NCBI GenBank assembly: GCA_003667865.1
Contig: CP033051.1
Location: forward strand, 3,722,001-3,786,000
Length of the DNA: 64,000 bases
Origin: Rossellomorea marisflavi
GTDB lineage: Bacteria; Bacillota; Bacilli; Bacillales; Bacillaceae_B
Direction: 5' to 3'
This document shows positions 12,301 to 19,338 of the stretch, in pieces (position 1 is the first letter of the stretch; every line of letters begins with the position of its first letter). Both the position numbers and the translations under genes were made by a program. The notes beneath the pieces are model-generated. The model saw nothing but the letters and a program-made list of their open reading frames with translations, made no database searches and was not told where the DNA came from.

Positions 12301-12525
12301 AAAAGATGCAAGCTTTGGGCAGCTACAACTTGTTGTAATGTTATCATTATTTTCTTTTCTAATACTGACATGAAAGTCTTCAACACCATGAACAACTGCC
12401 GCACAATGATTTTCTTGTTTTTCTATAAAAGTAACCTTTTTATTTTGAAAAAAGGATTTTCCACGATTAAAAGAAGTAGAGCCACATTGTTCTTTGATTT
12501 TCTTTAGATTACAGTTAATTTGCAC
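9349..12525 (-). CDS. SWIM zinc-finger SNF2-family DNA helicase/translocase
   Basis: The N-terminal SWIM zinc finger shows as CSC followed by CQH (about residues 67-87). A bacterial SNF2-associated region follows, then the Swi2/Snf2 ATPase: motif I DDMGLGKTIQ, motif II DEAQ, motif III ALTGTPIENS, motif V AGGTGLNL and motif VI DRVHRIGQ. It is expected to be an ATP-driven double-stranded DNA translocase remodelling protein-DNA complexes. B. subtilis YwqA is the comparable protein I recall. The frame opens with ATG at 12540, but that ATG overlaps an AGGAGG which places the likely GTG start at 12525, giving 1058 residues. Confidence 0.93.
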   Translation of the reverse strand: MQINCNLKKIKEQCGSTSFNRGKSFFQNKKVTFIEKQENHCAAVVHGVEDFHVSIRKENNDNITTSCSCPKLASFDKDCQHIAAVLIALHERQIDEEKQPKSSHKDVTEEFLSLFQKEGARSSQHQRHFENRQVLDTEFFLTTISASGQSLLGLRIRVGNERIRDIQKFLINLREDRPTRLSSGLTFDTENYCFHSEVNNVIENMVSLVFEQKSYFDRLSGYVGKDLLVIPPSAWEQLLASLIRAPQVKLEHNGDVYSSIEVSTELLPLQFNFSNNEGKGYQLTILGMDHLTILKEYATVFYKGNIFQLEVKDCKRLIELMQILNRSGLNVISIPQAQSGFFIEKVTPDLRRLGKLTISDTITKQFSTSPLQAKLFLDRVGNRLLAGLEFHYDHLVINPLENQESGRNPLLLRDKQKEEEILALMNESSFATTEEGYYLHNEELEYHFLYYIVPKLQKLVQIYATTAIQNRIFRGNPRPKIRVKVNRERINWLQFSFEMDEVPERQIYEVLQALEEKRKYFRLRDGSLLSLETSEFQEIQHFLQKNQVHSVSGEMEISIEKSIQLLDIVEASPIFEAEESFNDFMEILRNPDMLECSVPESLSSTLRDYQIQGFKWMKTLAYYGFGGILADDMGLGKTIQSIAFIVSELNVIKERKQPVLIVCPSSLVYNWVGELEKFAPDLDVGVVDGNRKNRLKLQNKLQDYDVVITSYPLLRQDIEWLETKQFYTVFFDEAQAFKNPLTQTARAVKRIQSQHHFALTGTPIENSVEELWSIFHVVFPQLFLGLKEFSKLTEKEIIRKIRPFMLRRIKENVLEELPEKKESIESIELLPEQKKLYGAYLAKLRHDALKHLDKDTLHKNRIRILAGLTRLRQICCHPALFVDGYKGSSAKFNQLMELLEESRRSGRRVLIFSQFTKMLELIGRELARKGRTFFYLDGQTPSEERMDLCNRFNNGEHDLFLISLKAGGTGLNLASADTVILYDTWWNPAVEEQAADRVHRIGQKNVVQVIKLVARGTIEDKMNELQEKKRHLVDTIVDSEKDSRSSLTDEDLREILMI

Positions 12526-12637
12526 GTGACTCCTCCTCATTTTGTTTGTATTACTCTATTATAAGAAAAGCTACGTTTCGAGGCAAAATATACTGAATGA
12601 ACAGAAAGTGACTTTCGTAAAAAGTTGTCTTAAAATT

Positions 12638-12841
12638 TCATTCTTCTTTTGTCCTTTTCAAATAAACTATTAGCTCTTTCAACCTTACCAATAGAAATAG
12701 AGCTATAAATACTAATAATATGGAAATGAAAAACGGATGTTCGCGATTAATGATATTTATGTTGAGTAGATATTCCAACAAACTAATAGTGGCAAACGTT
12801 ACAAAAAAGAAATTACATAACCCATCTATAAAGATAATCAT
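12638..12841 (-). CDS. Small two-helix membrane protein
   Basis: About 67 residues from the ATG at 12841, preceded by GAAGGGA. The ATG at 12874 has no ribosome binding site. There are two hydrophobic helices and a basic tail (LVRLKELIVYLKRTKEE). It is divergent from the TetR gene and shares its short promoter region. No family recognised. Confidence 0.45.
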   Translation of the reverse strand: MIIFIDGLCNFFFVTFATISLLEYLLNINIINREHPFFISILLVFIALFLLVRLKELIVYLKRTKEE

Positions 12842-12870
12842 AAAGATAAATCCCTTCGTGTTTTTATAGT

Positions 12871-12905
12871 ACATTTGTATTAATTCAGAGTTTATATGCT
12901 ATAAT
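12871..12905 (+). promoter_or_regulatory. tetR promoter with candidate operator half-site
   Basis: TATAAT at 12900-12905 ends only 6 nt before the ATG at 12912, and no Shine-Dalgarno lies in between, so the mRNA is probably leaderless. The 13-mer acatttgtattaa at 12871-12883 occurs again at 14307-14319 in the ymcC-like promoter, suggesting a shared operator for the TetR protein. Confidence 0.55.
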
Positions 12906-12911
12906 GATTAC

Positions 12912-13508
12912 ATGCCTAAAATCGTTGATCATGAAAAACAAAAACAATTATTAGCAAAAGCTACTTGGAAGGTTATCCAGAACGAAGGAATTGAAGGCGC
13001 CTCTGTTAGAAAGATTGCCGATGAAGCAGGTATCTCGCCAGGATCAATGAGATACTACTTTTCTACACAATCAGAGCTGCTTTACTTTTCAATGAAACTT
13101 GTTGCAGAAAAAATCAGAAATCGAATTACGAACATCCCATTTACCGGAAACCCATTCCAAGACGCTCTTTTACTTTTATCAGAACTAGTACCAATTGATG
13201 AAGAGAAACGTGCCGAAATGGAGGTTTGGCTTGTTTTTAATATTAAGGCACTAACCGATTCTTCTCTTCAGGAACTGTCAAGAAATTTATATATTGAGAC
13301 GAAAGAAGGACTATCAAATATCATTGAGACTCTTATGAACCAAGAGAACGCGGCCCCCTCATTAGATAAAGAAACAGAGGTCCAAATTCTATATTCTCTT
13401 ATTGATGGTTTAACATTCCAAGGTATTATGTTCCCTGATTTAGTCACTCCACAAAGGATAGAACAGACTTTAATGTCCCATTTACATTCACTCTGCACAA
13501 ATGAATAG
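12912..13508 (+). CDS. TetR-family transcriptional regulator, PksA-like
   Basis: 198 residues. The N-terminal helix-turn-helix reads VRKIADEAGISPGSMRYYF, typical of TetR proteins. The C-terminal half resembles the B. subtilis PksA group. A ymcC-like gene converges on it. I recall ymcC and pksA being neighbours in B. subtilis, which supports both assignments. The start is leaderless by position of the -10 box. It probably represses itself and the ymcC-like gene through the shared acatttgtattaa sites. Confidence 0.88.
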   Translation: MPKIVDHEKQKQLLAKATWKVIQNEGIEGASVRKIADEAGISPGSMRYYFSTQSELLYFSMKLVAEKIRNRITNIPFTGNPFQDALLLLSELVPIDEEKRAEMEVWLVFNIKALTDSSLQELSRNLYIETKEGLSNIIETLMNQENAAPSLDKETEVQILYSLIDGLTFQGIMFPDLVTPQRIEQTLMSHLHSLCTNE

Positions 13509-13513
13509 ACAGG

Positions 13514-13563
13514 AAAGGATGTAGTAGAGGTTCACATTAGAAGCTCTACTACATCCTTTTTAA
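13514..13563 (+). terminator. Strong intrinsic terminator after the TetR gene
   Basis: Arms aggatgtagtagag (from 13515) and ctctactacatcct with a short loop, followed by ttttt. Confidence 0.85.
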
Positions 13564-13733
13564 CATTTTGGAATCGCCTTTGTTAAAAAAAACATGGTCA
13601 ATAGAAACTTACAAAACGATAAGAAACCATAAGGAACTATATAGTAATCGGAAACAGTCATAAAAGTGTTTCAAGACTCATTGTAGAATTGAGCATTGTA
13701 GGATATACTTCATCCTTCTTCTACCCGGTTTGA

Positions 13734-14261
13734 TTATTTTTTAGGGAAAACGGTGTAACTAAAACTGATTAGAAAATCAATTATAAGAACAACCAACCAA
13801 ATTTTCATTATTTCATAAAGCTGTACAGTGCTTCCCTTGTCTCCTACCATAATGATGATTAATAAGAGTAATACATTTCCAATTCCCCAAGCTAACAGGT
13901 GTCGGTACCAGCCTTGACGCTCAGCCGTTGCTTTTTCCAAGCCATACTTTGGTTTTTGTTTAGGTTTTGGCCCATTTGAAAATTTATAGGAAAAACGCTC
14001 ATCTGCCCACTGTATCATCCGATGACCGAATGCTATAGAAATGCCGATATAATAGGCAGCCAAACCATGAACGAAGGTTGCATCTGCCCCATTTTTCAAA
14101 TCAACAATAGTTGCTATGATTAAAACGAGATCTACTAATGGTGAGCACCATAGTAATACGGCTCCGATTCTCTTCTGCTTTAAAATATACCTTGTAAACA
14201 ATCCTGCCAATATAAAGACCCAAAATCCAATTTCACAAATGACTATAAGCCATCCAATCAT
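13734..14261 (-). CDS. YmcC-like integral membrane protein
   Basis: About 175 residues from the ATG at 14261, which has AAGGGG 7 nt upstream; the ATG at 14285 lacks one. It has five predicted helices, with a soluble loop rich in Lys/Pro at about residues 95-115. I recognise it as similar to B. subtilis YmcC, a membrane protein of unknown function. Its promoter carries a palindrome overlapping the -10 box that shares a 13-mer with the promoter of the convergent TetR gene. Confidence 0.7.
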   Translation of the reverse strand: MIGWLIVICEIGFWVFILAGLFTRYILKQKRIGAVLLWCSPLVDLVLIIATIVDLKNGADATFVHGLAAYYIGISIAFGHRMIQWADERFSYKFSNGPKPKQKPKYGLEKATAERQGWYRHLLAWGIGNVLLLLIIIMVGDKGSTVQLYEIMKIWLVVLIIDFLISFSYTVFPKK

Positions 14262-14291
14262 ACTTATTCCCCTTTTTTGATACAACTGTAT

Positions 14292-14336
14292 TACAAATAT
14301 TATAACACATTTGTATTAAGTAACAATTTACTTTTA
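14292..14336 (-). promoter_or_regulatory. ymcC-like gene promoter with palindromic operator
   Basis: On the minus strand TTGTTA and TATAAT are 16 nt apart. A perfect 7-bp inverted repeat, tacaaat (14292-14298) and atttgta (14309-14315), straddles the -10 box. This is the expected placement for a TetR repressor site. Confidence 0.6.
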
Positions 14337-14463
14337 TTAAGTTTTTTAGCTTTTGGATAGATTACACTACCCATGTCCTAATAACCTAGTTGAAGAAATT
14401 GACTAATTATTAGAGTTTATTATCTTCTAGGTCGCTCCATAGAACATTAAGTATGCCCAAAAT

Positions 14464-14493
14464 AAAATAACTAGGGAATCCCTAGTTATTTTA
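14464..14493. terminator. Near-perfect palindromic terminator
   Basis: Inverted repeat aaaataactaggga/tccctagttatttt with A/T runs on both sides. It lies downstream of the 64-residue gene at 14522. No gene ends on the plus side nearby. Confidence 0.7.
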
Positions 14494-14521
14494 AGATTAC
14501 TTCTATTTAAGGTGTTCACGA

Positions 14522-14716
14522 TCATGCTTCACGATAATTCATGTCTTCATATGCTAGTCTTTCTATACTTTTAATAACACCTAACAAAGAATCTATAGCA
14601 TCATCTCGAGTATACGATTCATCGTCATGCAAGGATAATGCAATTTCAGTTAGATTCGAGATCATAATACATAGCTCTGCTTTTGTAGAGAGATGATTTG
14701 TTAAGTTTCTCTTCAT
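14522..14716 (-). CDS. Small acidic hypothetical protein
   Basis: 64 residues, predicted helical, with the acidic stretch SLHDDESYTRDDAIDSL. No signal peptide or membrane segment. It sits alone between a terminator and an upstream small gene. No family recognised. Confidence 0.55.
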   Translation of the reverse strand: MKRNLTNHLSTKAELCIMISNLTEIALSLHDDESYTRDDAIDSLLGVIKSIERLAYEDMNYREA

Positions 14717-14797
14717 GTCTAAACTACCTCCACTTTATCATCCTCTACATTATTACCAAAATTAATGAGTTTTTTACAACCAACTCTGATAGGAAGG

Positions 14798-15016
14798 CTA
14801 TCTTTTCTTCTTTTTAGCTAGGTCAGCAGTATTTTTACCTTTTAAAACAGCATCTAAAATTACTTGAACGTGAACCTTACCATCATTCAAAGCTGTTACA
14901 CTTTCAATCTTTCCTTTTCTTCCTTTTATCGTAATCGCTTCTCCTTCAGACGGAGTAGTGTTACGGAGTTGACTTAGTAATAAATTTCTATTTTCAAAAA
15001 AGTACACAACAAACAT
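14798..15016 (-). CDS. Small basic hypothetical protein with KOW-like strand pattern
   Basis: 72 residues. The middle (EGEAITIKGRKGKIESV, then KVHVQVILD) reads like a short beta-barrel of the KOW/SH3 kind, and the tail is lysine-rich (AKKKKR). These are features of a nucleic-acid or ribosome binding protein, but this is a fold impression only. It is monocistronic by spacing. Confidence 0.55.
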   Translation of the reverse strand: MFVVYFFENRNLLLSQLRNTTPSEGEAITIKGRKGKIESVTALNDGKVHVQVILDAVLKGKNTADLAKKKKR

Positions 15017-15122
15017 GGAATCACCTATTCTATATGGATTTTTAAACCTTTCCTATAAAATATCGAAAGTCCGAACAGTTTAGACCATATTTATAAGAGA
15101 ACATCCTATTTAATTGAACACA

Positions 15123-15157
15123 AATAAAAGCGGAGCCACATATATCTCCGCTTTTAC
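15123..15157 (-). terminator. Intrinsic terminator of the AGCS symporter gene
   Basis: Stem aaaagcggag/ctccgctttt followed by a T-rich tail on the minus strand. Confidence 0.85.
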
Positions 15158-15161
15158 TCTA

Positions 15162-16586
15162 TTACGATACTTTACTTTCAACCTTCTCACTTTCACGAAC
15201 TGGCCAGCTTTCTACACCTTTTAACCCTTCAATATCATCTGCATAAAAAACTGGATCTAAGCCTAGTTTGCGTTGCTCTAAATAATTATCTAATGCTTTG
15301 AATGCATATTTCCCTAAAAGACCAATTGCAATTAAGTTTGTTAATGCCATAATCGCCATTGCTAGATCTGCAAAGTCCCAAACAACCTGTAAACTTGCTA
15401 CAGCACCGAACATAACCATTCCTAATGCGAATACACGATATACGAGTAGTGCTGTTTTACTTTTATGAACGAATTCAATGTTTGCTTCACCATAATAGTA
15501 GCTTCCAATAATAGAGCTAAAGGCAAACATAAAGATTGCAACTGCAACGAAAATACTTGCCCAACCACCAAAGTGTTCTGCCATAGAAGCTTGTGTTAAT
15601 TCAATTCCCTGTAATCCAGTTGTATAAGAATCAGATAAAAGAATAATAAATGCTGTTGCTGTACATACAACCAATGTATCAAAGAATACACCTAATGCCT
15701 GTACAAACCCTTGTTTTGCTGGGTGAGACACAACTGCAGTTGCTGCCGCATTCGGTGCACTTCCCATCCCTGCCTCGTTCGAGAATAACCCACGCTTAAC
15801 TCCCATCATGATTGCTGAACCAATTCCACCACCTAGCACTTGCTCAAAACCAAAGGCACTTTTTACAATTAGAGCTAAAACTGCTGGTACTGCAGATAGA
15901 TTTGTTAAGACAATAAATGCGGCTAGTAAAATATAGAAACCTGCCATAATCGGAACAATAATGGCTGAGAATTTTGCAATTCGCTGAACGCCACCAAAGA
16001 TAATGATTGCAGTTAACGCAACTAACACTCCACCAATAATGGCTCCATTAATTTCAAAAGAATTTGTAAATGCAGCTGCAATTGTATTACTTTGTACAGC
16101 ATTGAATGTTAAGCCGAATGAAATAATTATGCCTAATGCAAAAATAGAACTTAACCATTTCGCCCCTAATTGTTTTTGCATATAGTATGCTGGGCCACCT
16201 TTGAATCCTGCTCCATCTTTCACCTTATAGATCTGCGCTAAAGTACTTTCAACAAATGCACTAGCTCCACCAAGGATTGCTACAACCCACATCCAAAATA
16301 CAGCTCCTGGTCCTCCAACAGCAATCGCCATTGCCACTCCCGCTACGTTTCCTGTACCAATACGAGTTGCTGCTCCGATAAAAAATGCTTGTATGGAAGA
16401 GATTGCATTATCTTGTAATCCTTCGTTTTTGTCTTTAAGCACACGGAACATTTCACCGATCTTCAAAATTTGTACAAATCTCATACGGATTGTAAAGTAC
16501 AAGCCTAAACCTAATAGTAATCCGATTAATAAATAAGACCATAATAAGTTGTTTGCATGTCCAATTAATGATTGAATAAATTCCAT
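15162..16586 (-). CDS. Sodium:alanine/glycine (AGCS family) symporter
   Basis: 474 residues with about ten to eleven transmembrane helices. Family signatures include IGTGNVAGVAMAIAVGGPGA, EVSTLAQ-like FVESTLAQIYK, GGPAYYMQ and the GMGSAPNAAATA segment (RGLFSNEAGMG) near the middle. It is expected to import small neutral amino acids with Na+. B. subtilis has several paralogues (AlsT, GlnT, YrbD, YflA), and I cannot tell which this matches. The gene stands alone between a terminator and an AT-rich spacer. Confidence 0.93.
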   Translation of the reverse strand: MEFIQSLIGHANNLLWSYLLIGLLLGLGLYFTIRMRFVQILKIGEMFRVLKDKNEGLQDNAISSIQAFFIGAATRIGTGNVAGVAMAIAVGGPGAVFWMWVVAILGGASAFVESTLAQIYKVKDGAGFKGGPAYYMQKQLGAKWLSSIFALGIIISFGLTFNAVQSNTIAAAFTNSFEINGAIIGGVLVALTAIIIFGGVQRIAKFSAIIVPIMAGFYILLAAFIVLTNLSAVPAVLALIVKSAFGFEQVLGGGIGSAIMMGVKRGLFSNEAGMGSAPNAAATAVVSHPAKQGFVQALGVFFDTLVVCTATAFIILLSDSYTTGLQGIELTQASMAEHFGGWASIFVAVAIFMFAFSSIIGSYYYGEANIEFVHKSKTALLVYRVFALGMVMFGAVASLQVVWDFADLAMAIMALTNLIAIGLLGKYAFKALDNYLEQRKLGLDPVFYADDIEGLKGVESWPVRESEKVESKVS

Positions 16587-16970
16587 TTTCTATCTCCTTC
16601 TGACCCGTTGTCGAATCTTGTTATTTTTTGTATTAATATTAAGTTAAATGAATTATCTTAAAATTCTAACAAAAAGTCAATAATATTATTCAAAAATAAT
16701 TTTGGTTATTTCCCCCAACAAATTTGGATACGCTTTCAATGTTGTTATTACTAGAATGTTATTCAAATATTCTTATCTTCAAAAATTATTACTTGTCTAC
16801 TTATTACTAACTTTGAATCATTTGATATAAACAAACATGAATAAATATAAAATAAATCATCAATAAAATTTAGTTTAGAACAAAAATACCTTTAATGGTC
16901 AATATACTTATTTGAATGATTAATAATTAGCTATTACCAGAAATACACTTTTATAGGAAGAGGTGATGAT
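16587..16970. other. AT-rich intergenic spacer
   Basis: 384 bases of very AT-rich sequence between the divergent symporter and Hsp20-like genes. It must hold both promoters. I could not assign a convincing sigma-A or sporulation-sigma promoter. No ORF or hairpin of note. Confidence 0.4.
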
Positions 16971-17429
16971 ATGGGGAATAACAGAAGCCATTTTGACTGG
17001 GAGAATATTGCGGATCAGGTCCAGGACGTATTAGGAGAACAATTTTGGAAGGAAATTCAGACAGTGATTCCTAAAAGAGGCCCTGCCATTGATATATTTG
17101 AAACTGATTCAGAAGGAATTGTTTTAGTTGAGCTTCCAGGTTTAGAATCCATAAAACATATTCACCTTAGTTTACGAGGAAGTCAATTAGTGATTAAGGG
17201 TAGCCTCCCCTATCTATATCCAATTGAAAAAGATGATTTGATATTGCATGAACGATTTTTAGGCAATTTCAAGCGTACAATCTCTTTGCCTTTTCATTTT
17301 TCTGTGCAGAATGTAAAAGCACATTTCAAAAACGGATTGTTAATTATCCGTATTCCAAAAGAAACACAAGAACAATCGATACAAGTTACGGAGGATTTTA
17401 TCGGTGACGTAAACATACCTCATAAGTAG
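16971..17429 (+). CDS. Hsp20/alpha-crystallin-like protein, probably spore-associated
   Basis: 152 residues. An alpha-crystallin domain spans about 42-135: PAIDIFETDSEGIVLVELPG, then HLSLRGSQLVIKG, the ERFLGNFKRTISLPF strand and FKNGLLIIRIPK. The C-terminal I-x-I tail motif is weak (IQV). GAGGTGAT precedes the start. Bacillus spores carry Hsp20-like coat proteins (CotM, CotP), and the four GerP-like genes that follow point to a spore role here. It is the first gene of a plus-strand operon. Confidence 0.8.
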   Translation: MGNNRSHFDWENIADQVQDVLGEQFWKEIQTVIPKRGPAIDIFETDSEGIVLVELPGLESIKHIHLSLRGSQLVIKGSLPYLYPIEKDDLILHERFLGNFKRTISLPFHFSVQNVKAHFKNGLLIIRIPKETQEQSIQVTEDFIGDVNIPHK

Positions 17430-17445
17430 ATAGGAGGTTCATTAC

Positions 17446-17679
17446 ATGAAAATTCATGTGAAGGAGCTACAAGTTGATGCATTCATGAATATGTCAACAT
17501 TGAATTCTGGTGATACAATACACGTTAATAACCGAAGTGTTGATCGAGTAAATGAAGGATATGGTCGGGTAATTGGAGATCAGAATGTTGTTCTTAATGG
17601 AAGACATGTTGTAACGAAACGAAACACAGATTTGAGTGATAACAATGTTCTGGAAAAAGAAAAACCAAAAAGCTCTTGA
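17446..17679 (+). CDS. Small GerP-type spore protein
   Basis: 77 residues preceded by ATAGGAGG. The pattern of short beta strands with Asn/Gly-rich turns (TLNSGDTIHVNNRSVDRVNE, then GRVIGDQNVVLNG) resembles the GerPA/GerPF-like spore germination proteins, though weakly. It lies 16 bp after the Hsp20 gene, and its end overlaps the next start. Confidence 0.55.
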   Translation: MKIHVKELQVDAFMNMSTLNSGDTIHVNNRSVDRVNEGYGRVIGDQNVVLNGRHVVTKRNTDLSDNNVLEKEKPKSS

Positions 17680-18040
17680 AACACAACTAATGGATGTAGA
17701 ACAAAAGCTTGATACAATACTCGATAATTTAAAGAATTCAACTATATCACAAGAACAAAAAGCTTCAGATAATGCCCATGCTAGCAAACACACACAGCCG
17801 CAAACGGTCGAATATCATTTTCATATAGAACAAGTTGATATTCATAGTCCTAAATTAGATGAATTGAAGTTTCAGCTGGATGCACTTGATATTGAGGAAC
17901 TAAGCGGTTCTTTAAATATTGGAAATAACTTTACAACTGAGCATAAGAAACAAAAGTTTCCTTCACCTCAAAAACAAACTTCGAGCTTTTCCTCTAGTAC
18001 AAAAGGATATACTGTATCCTTTAATGAAAAGGAGGAGTAA
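17645..18040 (+). CDS. GerPC-like spore germination protein
   Basis: 131 residues from ATG 17645 (ATG 17636 is also possible), overlapping the previous gene by 35 bp or more. An N-terminal coiled coil (ALETQLMDVEQKLDTILDNL) is followed by VEYHFHIEQVDIHS and ELSGSLNIG. The last two match the conserved core of GerPC (EYKF...L.GTLNIG). It is shorter than canonical GerPC at about 200 residues. The gerP operon affects spore-coat permeability to germinants in Bacillus. Confidence 0.6.
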   Translation: MFWKKKNQKALETQLMDVEQKLDTILDNLKNSTISQEQKASDNAHASKHTQPQTVEYHFHIEQVDIHSPKLDELKFQLDALDIEELSGSLNIGNNFTTEHKKQKFPSPQKQTSSFSSSTKGYTVSFNEKEE

Positions 18041-18042
18041 GA

Positions 18043-18354
18043 ATGTCTATTTTTTCACCTAACTTTGCGATTGGCTCTATTCGTATTGGTACTATAGAAG
18101 GAGCTTCCTCATTAAATATGGGTAATAATGTACAAAGTGGATTTAAAAGTCATCAAAAAGTAAATCAAGGGTTAGGAAATATCAGTGGTGATGGAAACCA
18201 AATTGAAGGACTAAAATCACTGTTACATGATTCCACTATTTTAGACATGCTAATTAATGAAGATGCTCCTGAAAATCTCCCAGGCTGGCTTCAGGAGTAT
18301 ATTCAAGAAAAGATTAAAGAGCAGAATAACAATGACTCTTACCTAAAATCTTAA
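18043..18354 (+). CDS. GerPF/GerPA-family small spore protein
   Basis: 103 residues with a strong AAAGGAGGAG ribosome site. The N-terminal half (SIRIGTIEGASSLNMGNNVQ, then GLGNISGDGNQIEG) has the strand-turn pattern of the gerPA family. A helical C-terminal extension (LPGWLQEYIQEKIKEQ) is additional. It ends 3 bp from the convergent gene at 18358. Confidence 0.6.
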   Translation: MSIFSPNFAIGSIRIGTIEGASSLNMGNNVQSGFKSHQKVNQGLGNISGDGNQIEGLKSLLHDSTILDMLINEDAPENLPGWLQEYIQEKIKEQNNNDSYLKS

Positions 18355-18357
18355 TGG

Positions 18358-18567
18358 TCATTTGTTTCTAATTGGCATATCGATGAGATCATTATCATAC
18401 ACCACATTTTGATTGAATAATAGAGCATTCCCTTTTCCAACAGTAGTTCCTAAGCCCAAATTCTCTTTGGCATACGAACGCCAGTATAACTGTAGATTTG
18501 AACCAACAAATACTCCTGAATTGCCACTTACATTTGTAATATTAATATTACCTAGAGATACATGCAT
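18358..18567 (-). CDS. GerPA-family small spore protein
   Basis: 69 residues. NINITNVSGNSGVFVGSNLQ and GLGTTVGKGNALLF match the gerPA-type pattern: a short strand, the motif N-V-S-x-N, then an Asn/Gly turn. It is second in a minus-strand pair and convergent with the plus-strand GerP-like operon. AAGGGGAT lies upstream of the start. Confidence 0.6.
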   Translation of the reverse strand: MHVSLGNINITNVSGNSGVFVGSNLQLYWRSYAKENLGLGTTVGKGNALLFNQNVVYDNDLIDMPIRNK

Positions 18568-18579
18568 AAACTAATCCCC

Positions 18580-18825
18580 TTAATATTGAATATTTGGCTG
18601 AGGGTTTACAACATTAGGATTATTAATTGGATTATCAAGGGCGTCGTTATCAGATAGTATATTTAAATTTCCTCCCATTGAATTTATTCCGTTATTTGTT
18701 CCTGCTGCCATATTATTCTTCCCCTGCCAAGACCAATCTGCTTGATTGTTTTGTCCTGTAGTAACAGTAGCATTTTCACTTACGTTATTTACATTTATTT
18801 GATTGATAATAATAGAAATAGGCAT
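18580..18825 (-). CDS. GerPA/GerPF-family small spore protein
   Basis: 81 residues. IIINQINVNNVSENATVTTG, NQADWSWQGKNNMAAGTNNG and an Asn/Pro-rich tail resemble the gene at 18358 and the GerP family. The start has AAGGGGGAG. It is transcribed ahead of the 18358 gene with a 12-bp gap. Confidence 0.6.
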   Translation of the reverse strand: MPISIIINQINVNNVSENATVTTGQNNQADWSWQGKNNMAAGTNNGINSMGGNLNILSDNDALDNPINNPNVVNPQPNIQY

Positions 18826-18882
18826 ACTGACTCCCCCTTAGAGGTATTCAACTATAGTGTATTCGTCTAGTTACATTTAGTG

Positions 18883-18919
18883 AAAGAGGGACGGACCTTT
18901 CCAAAGGTCCGTCCCTCTA
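18883..18919. terminator. 34-bp near-perfect palindrome, probable terminator of the aryl operon
   Basis: Two 16-base arms (agagggacggaccttt and its complement) with only a 2-base centre lie immediately downstream of the last minus-strand gene of the operon. The core gagggacggacct recurs as a single arm at 35136-35148. Confidence 0.6.
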
Positions 18920-18926
18920 CTTCATT

Positions 18927-19070
18927 TTATTTATTTACAGGTACATTTAGGGAAGTGAGCATTTCGTATACTGCCCTTTCAATTTCTTCATGTGTGTTTT
19001 CACCTTGTAGAGCTGTGTTAATTTTTCCGCAAAGGGCTTCAACGGCGTCTCTCACTACTGCTTTTCCCAT
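18927..19070 (-). CDS. 47-residue protein, last gene of the aryl biosynthetic operon
   Basis: The minus strand reads MGKAVVRDAVEALCGKINTA and continues to a TAA at 18927, 47 residues in all. Its ATG overlaps the TAA of the gene before it (TAATG), so translation is coupled. The C-terminal EEIERAVYEMLTSLNVP segment resembles the end of the 85-residue neighbour (ELIQQAVVEMIQSMGLNIP). One Cys. Function unknown; it could be a carrier, chaperone or structural partner for the pathway, but that is a guess. Confidence 0.65.
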   Translation of the reverse strand: MGKAVVRDAVEALCGKINTALQGENTHEEIERAVYEMLTSLNVPVNK

Positions 19071-19327
19071 TATTTTTCACCTCTTGTACTATTTTTAATT
19101 TGCTCAACGACATTTTCAGGAATATTTAATCCCATGCTTTGAATCATTTCTACCACAGCTTGTTGAATGAGTTCAGATTTATTTTCACTATCCTTCGCAC
19201 CTTTTATTGTTTGCTGAAGCTTTTCAATTCCAGCTTTCACTGTATTGTCTAATACAGGACCGTTGCCATTCTCATTCATATTTTCGAACATTTTAGCGAA
19301 TTCTTCTGGTTTAAAGTTGTTGTTCAT
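19070..19327 (-). CDS. 85-residue helical protein in the aryl biosynthetic operon
   Basis: An Asn/Glu-rich N-terminus (NNNFKPEEFAKMFENMNENG) is followed by a helical C-terminal half. It shares the pattern x-I-x-x-A-V-x-E-M-(I/L)-x-S with the 47-residue protein, so the two look like relatives. It lies 11 bp after the aldolase gene and overlaps the 47-residue gene by one base. No known family recognised. Confidence 0.65.
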   Translation of the reverse strand: MNNNFKPEEFAKMFENMNENGNGPVLDNTVKAGIEKLQQTIKGAKDSENKSELIQQAVVEMIQSMGLNIPENVVEQIKNSTRGEK

Positions 19328-19338
19328 TCTTCTATCCC

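Noticed and set aside
17494..17793. Minus-strand 99-codon ORF across two GerP-like genes
   Set aside because: Lies opposite genes with ribosome sites and family-like sequences; Cys/Phe/Ser-rich translation looks like a shadow.
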